From Blattabacterium cuenoti (GTDB taxonomy: Bacteria > Bacteroidota > Bacteroidia > Flavobacteriales > Blattabacteriaceae): a DNA stretch of 64,000 bases. Below the pieces are notes generated by a model. It worked only from the letters and a program-made list of their open reading frames with translations, did no database searches and was not told where the DNA came from. Below are positions 57,355-64,000 of this stretch, one piece after another (positions within the stretch are counted from its first letter, which is position 1; every line of letters begins with the position of its first letter). The DNA lies in NCBI RefSeq assembly GCF_014251235.1, contig NZ_CP059181.1, forward strand, positions 372,001-436,000, written 5' to 3'. The position numbers were made by a program, and so were the translations under genes.

Positions 57355-59103
57355 TTAGTTAATTTCAGAAAAAAAATAACGATGATCTATTATTTTGCAT
57401 ATTTTTCCATTTTTTAAAAAAATAACTAAATCAAAATCAGATATATATGATGTGTCATGTGTAATAATAATTATTATACTATTTTTCATCTCCTCTTTTA
57501 TATAACGAAGAATAAGTTTTCTAGTTTTTTGATCTATAGCAGAAAAACTATCATCAAAAATGAGAATGCTTGGATTTCTTATAATAGCTCTCGCTATACA
57601 TATTCTTTGTCTTTGTCCAACAGATAACGTCATACCTCTTTCTCCTATTATAGTATGATACCCTTTTTTTAAATTAAGAATATCATCTTCTATCATAGCG
57701 TTTTTAGCTGCATTATAAACTTGATAAGGTTTTACTTTTTTTAGACATCCTATTGCTATATTGTTATATATTGAATCAGAAAAAAGAAAAGATTCTTGAG
57801 GAACATATCCTATTTTACTTCTAAAACTATATAAATCGTAATTCTTGATAGACAAATTATCGATTAATATTTCTCCTTTATTTGGATCATATAAACGAGA
57901 AATTAATCTTCCAATTGTTGTTTTTCCAGAACCTGTCTCTCCAGTTAAAATTAAAGTCTTTCCTTTATGAATAGTAAAGGAAACTTGTTTAATAGAAATT
58001 TTTTTTTTCTTTTCTTTTAAAGAATTATAAATAAAACTAACATTTTTAAATTGTATTTTTCTAAAAAATTTTCTTTGAATCAATTTATTACTATAATTAT
58101 AACTTATTTTAGGTTTTTTATCTAAAAATTCACAAATTCTTTCTTTCGAAACTTTAGCTCTCTCTACAATAGATACAATCCATCCTAAAATAATAAAAGG
58201 AAAAATTAAAGTGTTTATATACGTAAGAAATTCAGCGATAACTCCTATTTCTTTTATTTCTCCTCTAAAATACTTTTTTCCCCCAAAAAAAAGAATTAAC
58301 AAATGACTAGTTCCTATAAGGAAAATTATAACGGAAGATAATATTGTATCCACCTTTACTAATTCTATATTTTTTCTCCTATATTTTGACAATATTTTTA
58401 TATGTCTTTTTTGAAAAAATGATTCCGAAACAAAAGATTTAATTACATGAATTCCAGAAAAAGTTTCTTGCATAAAAGAACAAATAGATGATTGACAATT
58501 TTGAACTTCTTCACTTCTTTTTGCTATATAAATGCTAATTAAATAGACGGAAATAAAAAGAACAGGAATAGGTATTATTACATAATATGTTAAAGTTTTA
58601 TCTATAAAAAACATTTGTATAAAAACCATAAAAAATAAAACAATAAGATTTACAAAATACATAATACACGGACCTATATACTGTCGTATAAAAGAAACGT
58701 CCTCTGTAAGACGATTCATTAAATCTCCTGTTGAATTTTTTTTATAAAAAGATAAATTCAATTTTTGATAATGAGTGAATATTTCATTTTTGAGATCAAA
58801 TTCTATCATTCTAGACGTCGTGATAATACATTGTCTCATATGATATTTAACATAACCTCCTATGATGGGAACAATAAGTATAACGCTCGTATATACATAA
58901 ATTTCTCTTTTTATTAAATGATAATCTATCTTAGATATAGAGGTATTTATAAATATTTTTTTAATTGCATCAATAGATTTTCCTATGTAAGGAATAGGGA
59001 AAAGAGTTAAAAAATTTGACAATAAAATTAACGAGAATCCTACACATAAACGTAATGTATACTTACGTATATACTTTTTGCTGAAAATCAGTAAATCAAC
59101 CAT
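57355..59103 (-). CDS. ABC exporter half-transporter
   Basis: A 582-residue fusion of a six-helix membrane domain (about 12-320) and an ATPase domain. Walker A GETGSGKT at 388-395, Q-loop YVPQESF near 433-439, signature LSVGQ at 493-497, Walker B ILIFDD at 513-518 and H-loop His549. The residue after the Walker B Asp is Asp518 instead of the usual catalytic Glu, as in one half of heterodimeric exporters (BmrC, MdlA type). No partner half is adjacent. Substrate unknown; lipid, peptide or drug export are possible. Confidence 0.9.
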   Translation of the reverse strand: MVDLLIFSKKYIRKYTLRLCVGFSLILLSNFLTLFPIPYIGKSIDAIKKIFINTSISKIDYHLIKREIYVYTSVILIVPIIGGYVKYHMRQCIITTSRMIEFDLKNEIFTHYQKLNLSFYKKNSTGDLMNRLTEDVSFIRQYIGPCIMYFVNLIVLFFMVFIQMFFIDKTLTYYVIIPIPVLFISVYLISIYIAKRSEEVQNCQSSICSFMQETFSGIHVIKSFVSESFFQKRHIKILSKYRRKNIELVKVDTILSSVIIFLIGTSHLLILFFGGKKYFRGEIKEIGVIAEFLTYINTLIFPFIILGWIVSIVERAKVSKERICEFLDKKPKISYNYSNKLIQRKFFRKIQFKNVSFIYNSLKEKKKKISIKQVSFTIHKGKTLILTGETGSGKTTIGRLISRLYDPNKGEILIDNLSIKNYDLYSFRSKIGYVPQESFLFSDSIYNNIAIGCLKKVKPYQVYNAAKNAMIEDDILNLKKGYHTIIGERGMTLSVGQRQRICIARAIIRNPSILIFDDSFSAIDQKTRKLILRYIKEEMKNSIIIIITHDTSYISDFDLVIFLKNGKICKIIDHRYFFSEIN

Positions 59104-59117
59104 ATCTAACCAAAATA

Positions 59118-59142
59118 CAAAAATACAAACTTTTTAAGTTTG
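59118..59142 (-). promoter_or_regulatory. Promoter-like box with adjoining inverted repeat before the ABC exporter
   Basis: On the minus strand TATTTTTG (59118-59125) matches TAnnTTTG, 15 bases before the exporter ATG. Directly upstream lies a perfect inverted repeat, CAAACTT-TTT-AAGTTTG (59126-59142), where a repressor could cover the promoter spacer. The same repeat followed by T residues could act as a weak hairpin on the plus strand, towards nusB. Confidence 0.4.
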
Positions 59143-59197
59143 GCTTTTTGTTGATGATAAAATTATATATATCATCATATATTTATATGAAAAATTT

Positions 59198-60154
59198 ATG
59201 TTGTTAAAAACAATATCAATCAGACGATATTTCAGAATAAAAAGTCTTCAATTTTTATATGCTCAAAAGTTATCTAAAATAGACTCAAAAAAAGTAGAAA
59301 AAAATATGCTTCAAAGTATTGAAGGATTACATGATTTATATATATATCTTCTTTATTTAATATTAAAGATGAGAGATAGAGCTATAAGGATAAATAATAA
59401 AATAAAAAATAAAACAGGTCTTATCCAAAGGATGGCATATAATTCTATCTTAAAAACATTATCAAGTAATAAATATTATTTACTAGAATATAGAAATCTA
59501 AAAAATTCTAAAAAAACTTTATTAGAAAAAAATGAATATATTCTCTCCTTCTTTCTAAAAGAAATGAATACATCTAAAATTTATAAAAAATTTATTCAAA
59601 AATCCAATTTTTCTTTCGAAGAAGATAAAAATTTTATTATTAAATTTTATAGAAATTTTATTATATCTAATAATAAAAAATTGATAGAATATACAGATGA
59701 TTTAATATATCTAAATGGATCAAGTGATTTATACATAGCACATATGATGGTATGCAAAACTTTAAAATTTATTCAACTAACCACTCCAAAGAATTTTAAA
59801 TTATATAATATTTATAAAAATAAAGAAAATAAAAAATTTATAGTTGATTTATACAGAAACACTATTCTTTACAAAGAAGAATTCAACAGTTTAATCCGTG
59901 ATACATCTAATAATTGGGATATAAAAAGAATATCAACTATAGATTTAATCATACTACAAATGGCTATTTGCGAATTTTTATACTTTCCTACTATTCCTCC
60001 AAAAGCAACTATGAATGAATATATTGAAATAACAAAAATATTTTGTATGGAAAAAAGTAAAATTTTTATTAATGGAATTCTAGATCAAGTATTTAAATGT
60101 TTATATAAAAACAAAAAAATTTTTAAAGAAAAAAATAAGGGAATAATAAAATAA
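59198..60154 (+). CDS. nusB: Transcription antitermination factor NusB
   Basis: Binds boxA RNA with S10 (rpsJ) and supports rRNA transcription. 318 residues, twice the size of E. coli NusB, as in Bacteroidota: an N-terminal part (IRRYFRIKSLQFLYAQKLS near 8-26), a divergent middle, and the NusB core at the C-terminus (IKRISTIDLIILQMAICEFLYFP, KATMNEYIEITKIF, INGILDQV). Followed by yajC and coaE; the DUF1573 gene common between nusB and yajC in relatives is absent. Confidence 0.88.
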   Translation: MLLKTISIRRYFRIKSLQFLYAQKLSKIDSKKVEKNMLQSIEGLHDLYIYLLYLILKMRDRAIRINNKIKNKTGLIQRMAYNSILKTLSSNKYYLLEYRNLKNSKKTLLEKNEYILSFFLKEMNTSKIYKKFIQKSNFSFEEDKNFIIKFYRNFIISNNKKLIEYTDDLIYLNGSSDLYIAHMMVCKTLKFIQLTTPKNFKLYNIYKNKENKKFIVDLYRNTILYKEEFNSLIRDTSNNWDIKRISTIDLIILQMAICEFLYFPTIPPKATMNEYIEITKIFCMEKSKIFINGILDQVFKCLYKNKKIFKEKNKGIIK

Positions 60155-60198
60155 ATTTTTATTTTTTATATTCAAAAATAAATCCTATTTTCTTCTTT

Positions 60199-60528
60199 AT
60201 GTTTTCTCTTTTACAACAAAATCCTATGATAAGCACACTATGGATGTTTGCTTTAATATTTATTGTTTTTTATTTTTTCATGATACGTCCTCAAATACGA
60301 AAGCAAAAAATCGAAAAAAATTTTCAAGAAAATATAAAAAAAGGGAATCACATAGTGACAAATTCAGGTATACATGGTAAAATAATAGAAATAACGGATA
60401 TTATTCTTGTAATAGAAACCATTGTAGGAAAGATAAAACTTGAAAGAAACACAATATCTAAAGAACTAACTCAATTACGTTATCATAATAACAAAGATGA
60501 TAAAAAAGAAATAAAGAAAAAAAAATGA
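60199..60528 (+). CDS. yajC: Preprotein translocase accessory protein YajC
   Basis: Inner-membrane partner of SecDF. 109 residues: one N-terminal membrane helix (about 12-30) then the conserved FMIRPQIRKQK, KGNHIVTNSGIHGKI near 47-61, and a basic tail. The TGA overlaps the coaE ATG as ATGA. Neither secD nor secF is in the window. Confidence 0.92.
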   Translation: MFSLLQQNPMISTLWMFALIFIVFYFFMIRPQIRKQKIEKNFQENIKKGNHIVTNSGIHGKIIEITDIILVIETIVGKIKLERNTISKELTQLRYHNNKDDKKEIKKKK

Positions 60529-61157
60529 ATCATTTTTTAGTTGGAATAACTGGTCAAATGGGAACTGGAAAAAGTATATTTAGTTCTTTTTTTAAAAAAA
60601 AGGATATTCCTATATATTATTCAGATAAAAAATGTAAAAAATTAATGAATACCGTCAAATATATCAAACAAAATATTAAAAAATATTTTGGATATAAATC
60701 TTATCAAGACAACAAAGTTAATACGAATTTTTTATCGGAAAAAATATTTAAAGATCAAAATTCATTAAAATACTTATGTTCCATTTTATATCCATGGATA
60801 TTTTTAGATTTTAAAAACTGGATTTCATTACAGAAAAAAACTATTTATCTTATAAAAGAATCAGCATTATTATTTGAAAGTGGAACATATAAAAATTGTA
60901 ATCTTATCATAAACATGATTTCTCCTATAGATCAAATGATTGATAGAGTAAAAAAGAGAGATAATCTAAATAAAAGACAGATTCTGGATCGTATTAAATT
61001 TCAACTTTCCAATAAAGAAAGAAAAAAATATTCTAATTTCAATATTGAAAATTCCAAAGATTTTTCTTTTTTAGAAAAAAAAGCAGAAATTATACACAAT
61101 CAAATCATTTCATTTTTATGGGAAAAGGAGATAAAAAAACAAGAAGAGGAAAAATAA
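60525..61157 (+). CDS. coaE: Dephospho-CoA kinase
   Basis: Last step of coenzyme A synthesis. 210 residues: P-loop GITGQMGTGKS at 8-18, the substrate Asp region YYSDKKCKKLM, ESALLFESGTYKN near 114-126 and VKKRDNLNKRQILDRI near 142-157. The 3' end overlaps the bTHX gene by 40 bases in another frame, and its TAA lies in the first copy of a tandem repeat. Confidence 0.9.
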   Translation: MNHFLVGITGQMGTGKSIFSSFFKKKDIPIYYSDKKCKKLMNTVKYIKQNIKKYFGYKSYQDNKVNTNFLSEKIFKDQNSLKYLCSILYPWIFLDFKNWISLQKKTIYLIKESALLFESGTYKNCNLIINMISPIDQMIDRVKKRDNLNKRQILDRIKFQLSNKERKKYSNFNIENSKDFSFLEKKAEIIHNQIISFLWEKEIKKQEEEK

Positions 61158-61258
61158 GAAACAAAACATATGGAAATCTACGTCCAAAACCTAAAAACTT
61201 AAGGAAAAATAAGAAACAAAACATATGGAAATCTACGTCTAAAAACCTAAAAACTTAA
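61118..61258 (+). CDS. Small-subunit ribosomal protein bTHX
   Basis: A 46-residue basic protein in a frame overlapping the end of coaE. The first 23 residues, MGKGDKKTRRGKIRNKTYG plus NLRP, match the small 30S head protein Thx (Thermus type MGKGDxxTRRGKI...TYG..RP). That protein is normally about 25-45 residues. Here the gene runs into a second copy of a 55-bp tandem repeat, read in a shifted frame, which gives an unrelated tail (KQNIWKSTSKNLKT). Without the duplication the product would end after about 31 residues, at NLRKK. Found by translating the repeat region. Confidence 0.85.
   Translation: MGKGDKKTRRGKIRNKTYGNLRPKPKNLRKNKKQNIWKSTSKNLKT
61148..61258. repeat. Tandem duplication of 55-56 bp inside the bTHX gene
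   Basis: Copy 1 is 61148-61202 (55 bases) and copy 2 is 61203-61258 (56 bases). They differ only by one C-to-T change and one added A in a run. A third partial start (AAAAATAAG) follows. Copy 1 holds the coaE stop and the bTHX core; copy 2 only alters the bTHX tail. The near identity indicates a recent event. Confidence 0.92.
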
Positions 61259-61278
61259 GAAAAAATAAGTAATTAAAA

Positions 61279-61971
61279 TTAATCTTCTTCTTTCCTATTA
61301 AGAACAGATAAAAAATAAATAAATTGAACTAGACTACCCATTGCTGATATTATATATGTCATAGAAGCCCATTTTAACGAATCTTTCGCTTGATCATATT
61401 CTTGATAAGAGACTATATTCTTTTCTTTTAACCAATTTAATGCTCTTTTACTTGCATCAAATTCTATAGGAAGTGTAACAAACGAAAAAAGTACAGCTAA
61501 AAAAAAGAAACATAAACCCATTTTTAATAGAATAGAACTTTTTCCTCCACTACTGTAAAAAACTGTAAGTCCAGATATTATTAGTAAACTTGTAAATCTT
61601 GAACTAAAATTTAAAAAAGGAATTAAATAATTCCGTAATTTTAACATATTATAACCATGTTTATGCTGTAATGCATGTCCACATTCATGAGCGGCTACAG
61701 AAGCAGAAGCTGCTGTATTTTCATAATATACTTTTTCACTTAAATTAACGGTTTTATTTATGGGATCATAATAATCTGTTAAAAAACCTTCAATCGATAT
61801 AACTTCAACATCATAAATACCACAATCACTTAACATTTTTTCTGCTATTTCTTTACCGCTCATATTATTCTGTAATTTACATTCAGAATAAATTTGAAAT
61901 TTATCTTTTAATATTTTACTAACAATTATACTAATAGTAAATGTGATTCCTACAATTAAATAATAAATCAT
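61279..61971 (-). CDS. Zinc metallopeptidase, YugP-like membrane protein
   Basis: A 230-residue membrane-anchored zinc peptidase (Zn_peptidase_2 family). N-terminal membrane helix (about 2-20), zinc motif HECGH at 95-99 followed by ALQHKHGY, then three hydrophobic segments (about 118-138, 148-168, 205-225), the middle part with LPIEFDASKRA near 168-178. The family is widespread in Firmicutes and Bacteroidota; its substrates are unknown. Convergent with bTHX, 20 bases apart. Confidence 0.87.
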   Translation of the reverse strand: MIYYLIVGITFTISIIVSKILKDKFQIYSECKLQNNMSGKEIAEKMLSDCGIYDVEVISIEGFLTDYYDPINKTVNLSEKVYYENTAASASVAAHECGHALQHKHGYNMLKLRNYLIPFLNFSSRFTSLLIISGLTVFYSSGGKSSILLKMGLCFFFLAVLFSFVTLPIEFDASKRALNWLKEKNIVSYQEYDQAKDSLKWASMTYIISAMGSLVQFIYFLSVLNRKEED

Positions 61972-61991
61972 TTCAATTAATTTAACTAAAA

Positions 61992-61999
61992 CAAAATTA
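61992..61999 (-). promoter_or_regulatory. Possible -7 box of the zinc peptidase
   Basis: On the minus strand TAATTTTG, a full match to TAnnTTTG, lies 21 bases before the peptidase ATG. No -33 element was found; a chance match is possible in this AT-rich spacer. Confidence 0.35.
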
Positions 62000-62074
62000 T
62001 TAATTTAATAATTAAAATTAAAATATATAAATATATATTTATAGGTTATAACTTGGTAAGTCAAACTTTTAACC

Positions 62075-63358
62075 ATGAATATTCCAACAAAAAATAATCT
62101 AAAAAGAGTTGTTATTATTGGTTCCGGATTTGCTGGTTTACAAGTTGCAAAAAAATTAAAAAGAAATAAATTTCAAATAGTCCTTATAGATAAAAATAAT
62201 TATCATACTTTTCAACCTTTATTGTATCAAGTAGCTACAGCTGGTTTAGAACCAGATTCAATTGCACATTCTATCAGAACAATTATTAAAAAAACTGAAA
62301 ATTTCTTTTTTAGATTAGCTAATGTTCATTATATAAATACAAAAGAACAAAAAATATATACTTCTGTAGGATATTTACAGTATGATTACTTAATTATTGC
62401 TACTGGTTCTATAACGAATTATTTTGGTAATAAAAATATAGAATATTTTTCATTTCCTATGAAATCTATTCCAGAAGCATTAAACTTAAGAAGTTTAATA
62501 TTACAGGATTTTGAATCAGCTTTAATTTCTAAAGATCCACTGGAAAAAGATAGACTTATGACTTTTGTTATTGTAGGAGGGGGACCTACCGGAGTTGAAT
62601 TAGCAGGAGCTCTAGCTGAAATGAAAAAATTTGTATTACCTCATGATTATCCTGATTTAGATATAGAACGTATGAATATTTATTTATTACAAGCATCTCC
62701 AAGATTGTTAGATGGAATGTCCGAAATATCTGCTAAACATGCATTTAAAAATTTAAAAGAATTAGGAGTAAAAATTTGGTTAAATTGTTTTGTTAAAGAT
62801 TATAATGGTAAAATTATTTTTATAGACAAAAATAAAAAGATAGAAACTTCTAATGTGATATGGGCCGCAGGAGTTAAAGGCGCAATGATAAAAGGGTTTC
62901 TAAAAAAAGATATGGAAGGACAAAGATTATTAGTAGATAAACATTTAAAAACTTTAAATTATCATAATATTTTTGCAATAGGAGATATTGCTTGCATGGT
63001 TGAAAATAAAATGTATCCAAACGGACATCCTATGATGGCTCAAACCGCTATTCAACAAGGAAATTTTCTTTCTGAAAATTTTGATCTTATTTTAGAAAAT
63101 AAGCTTAAAAAGTCTTTTAAATATAAAAATTTTGGAGTAATGGCGACTATCGGTAGAAATAAAGCTGTTTGTGATTTTTCTTTTTTTAAACTAAAAGGAT
63201 TCTTAGCATGGATTATTTGGATGTTTGTACATTTAATTAGTCTGATTAGTTTCAGAAATAAAGCAATAGCCTTAATGAATTGGGTTATTCAATATTTTCA
63301 ATATAATAAAAGTGTACGATTAATTATAAGACCATTTAGAAGAAAAAAAATTAATTGA
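62075..63358 (+). CDS. ndh: Type II NADH dehydrogenase
   Basis: Single-subunit flavoprotein passing electrons from NADH to menaquinone without pumping protons. 427 residues: FAD motif VVIIGSGFAGLQVAKKL near 12-28, FQPLLYQVATAGLEPDSIAHSIR near 46-68, NADH motif VIVGGGPTGVELAGALAEM near 164-182, FAIGDIACM near 300-308, and a C-terminal amphipathic and hydrophobic membrane anchor (about 365-395). Fits with the menaquinone genes at both ends of the window. The 3' end overlaps menF by eight bases. Confidence 0.93.
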   Translation: MNIPTKNNLKRVVIIGSGFAGLQVAKKLKRNKFQIVLIDKNNYHTFQPLLYQVATAGLEPDSIAHSIRTIIKKTENFFFRLANVHYINTKEQKIYTSVGYLQYDYLIIATGSITNYFGNKNIEYFSFPMKSIPEALNLRSLILQDFESALISKDPLEKDRLMTFVIVGGGPTGVELAGALAEMKKFVLPHDYPDLDIERMNIYLLQASPRLLDGMSEISAKHAFKNLKELGVKIWLNCFVKDYNGKIIFIDKNKKIETSNVIWAAGVKGAMIKGFLKKDMEGQRLLVDKHLKTLNYHNIFAIGDIACMVENKMYPNGHPMMAQTAIQQGNFLSENFDLILENKLKKSFKYKNFGVMATIGRNKAVCDFSFFKLKGFLAWIIWMFVHLISLISFRNKAIALMNWVIQYFQYNKSVRLIIRPFRRKKIN

Positions 63359-64000
63359 AAATAAATTTTGAAAGAATACTTTTTATTTTTTTTTCCGTTT
63401 CTATATATTCTTTTTCTATTTCACTTTTTTTAGTGATTCCACTTCCTGCATATAAAATTATTTCTTTCTTATCCATTTTTATTCTTGCACATCTTAAATT
63501 TACATATAGTTCTATCTTATTTTCATTTTCACACAATGGACCAAAAAAGCCTGAATAAAACTCTCTTTTAAATCCTTCATTTTCTTGAATAAAAGAAAAA
63601 GATTTTTTTTTTGGAAAACCACAAACAGAAGGAGTTGGAAATATTTGATTGATTAATTGATAACAATTAGGTTTTTTTGAAAAAGAAAAATAAATAGGTG
63701 TTTTTAAATGATATAATTTTCCTAAGTTCATAACTCTGGTTTTTTCTACAGAAAGAAATCCAGAATATTTCTTTAAAAAATTAGTGATATAGTTAACAAC
63801 TATATAATGTTCTTCTGATTCTTTAAAAGTCCATTTTTTATCTTTTTTATTTCCCCAAATAGTACCAGCAATTGCTACTGTTTCCAATTGATTATCATCT
63901 AATTTAATTAATAATTCTGGTGTAGCACCTATCCAGAAACCATAATTTAAATCATACCATAAACTAATAAATGCATTAGGATAAGAAAAGATTAGTTTTT
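63351..64000 (-). CDS. menF: Isochorismate synthase, C-terminal part
   Basis: Isomerises chorismate to isochorismate, the entry to menaquinone synthesis. About 216 C-terminal residues are visible; the start lies beyond base 64000. Chorismate-binding-domain motifs: GFWIGATPELLIK, VAIAGTIWG, HYIVVNYI, FPTPSVCGFPKK and the end region CARIKMDKKEIILYAGSGI with Glu-rich helices. The frame continues without a break to the window edge. An apparent start at 63887 is an internal TTG. Family members include menF and entC; with menB, menA, menC and menE at 2141-6809 menF is preferred. Confidence 0.88.
   Translation of the reverse strand, partial: KLIFSYPNAFISLWYDLNYGFWIGATPELLIKLDDNQLETVAIAGTIWGNKKDKKWTFKESEEHYIVVNYITNFLKKYSGFLSVEKTRVMNLGKLYHLKTPIYFSFSKKPNCYQLINQIFPTPSVCGFPKKKSFSFIQENEGFKREFYSGFFGPLCENENKIELYVNLRCARIKMDKKEIILYAGSGITKKSEIEKEYIETEKKIKSILSKFIFN

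Overview
This window reads as one stretch of the chromosome of a reduced, AT-rich Bacteroidota (Flavobacteriales) insect endosymbiont. The best match I can name is Blattabacterium, the cockroach fat-body symbiont. This is inferred from gene order, gene content and composition, without a database search. The signs are strong AT bias with many poly-A/T runs, very short spacers, overlapping genes, few Shine-Dalgarno sites, the flavobacterial promoter element TAnnTTTG, and flavobacterial gene neighbourhoods (bamD-rpoZ, secG-groES-groEL, nusB-yajC-coaE, yidC-pyrG, menB-menA-hydrolase-menC-menE). No phage, insertion sequence, CRISPR array, tRNA or rRNA was seen. No stretch above about 300 bases lacks a gene; the longest gaps are 720-941, 41467-41706 (which holds the SRP RNA) and 49591-49837.

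Layout. 1-719: cysE, cut by the window edge. 942-9874: isocitrate dehydrogenase, a menaquinone operon (menB, menA, a metallo-hydrolase, menC, menE), a small membrane protein, a NhaD antiporter and enolase. 9861-31285 (minus strand): a nearly uninterrupted translation block, rplM-rpsI-rpsB-tsf-gpmI-map-rpsL-rpsG-fusA followed by the S10, spc and alpha operons to rplQ and eno. rpmD (L30) is missing and rplX (L24) is short. 31486-33390: dnaK, divergent. 33412-41466: envelope and quality-control genes (psd, cdsA, ftsH, rsfS, yidC) with birA and pyrG. 41564-48300: SRP RNA, clpX, obg, adk, lpdA, transaldolase, an omega-like RNA polymerase subunit, bamD and ferritin. 48310-56256: dapA, an RRM protein, pncB, miaB, a sigma-54 type activator, secG and groES-groEL. 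56332-64000: a KdsC-like phosphatase, a PUR-family protein, an ABC exporter, nusB, yajC, coaE, the small ribosomal protein bTHX, a zinc peptidase, type II NADH dehydrogenase and the C-terminal part of isochorismate synthase menF.

How it fits together. The window covers most of a protein-synthesis machine, its chaperones and proteases (DnaK, GroESL, FtsH, ClpX), the Sec/YidC/SRP/Bam export path, and a menaquinone-linked respiratory chain fed by NDH-2. Two consecutive glycolytic enzymes, phosphoglycerate mutase and enolase, sit inside or at the end of the translation block.

No new multi-gene system was found. The most interesting points are: a bTHX gene whose tail has been rewritten by a 55-bp tandem duplication; perfect palindromes sharing an 11-mer upstream of dnaK and groES; a metallo-hydrolase inside the menaquinone operon that could be the missing thioesterase; an Asp-to-Glu change at a metal ligand of methionine aminopeptidase; and several terminator-like or operator-like inverted repeats.
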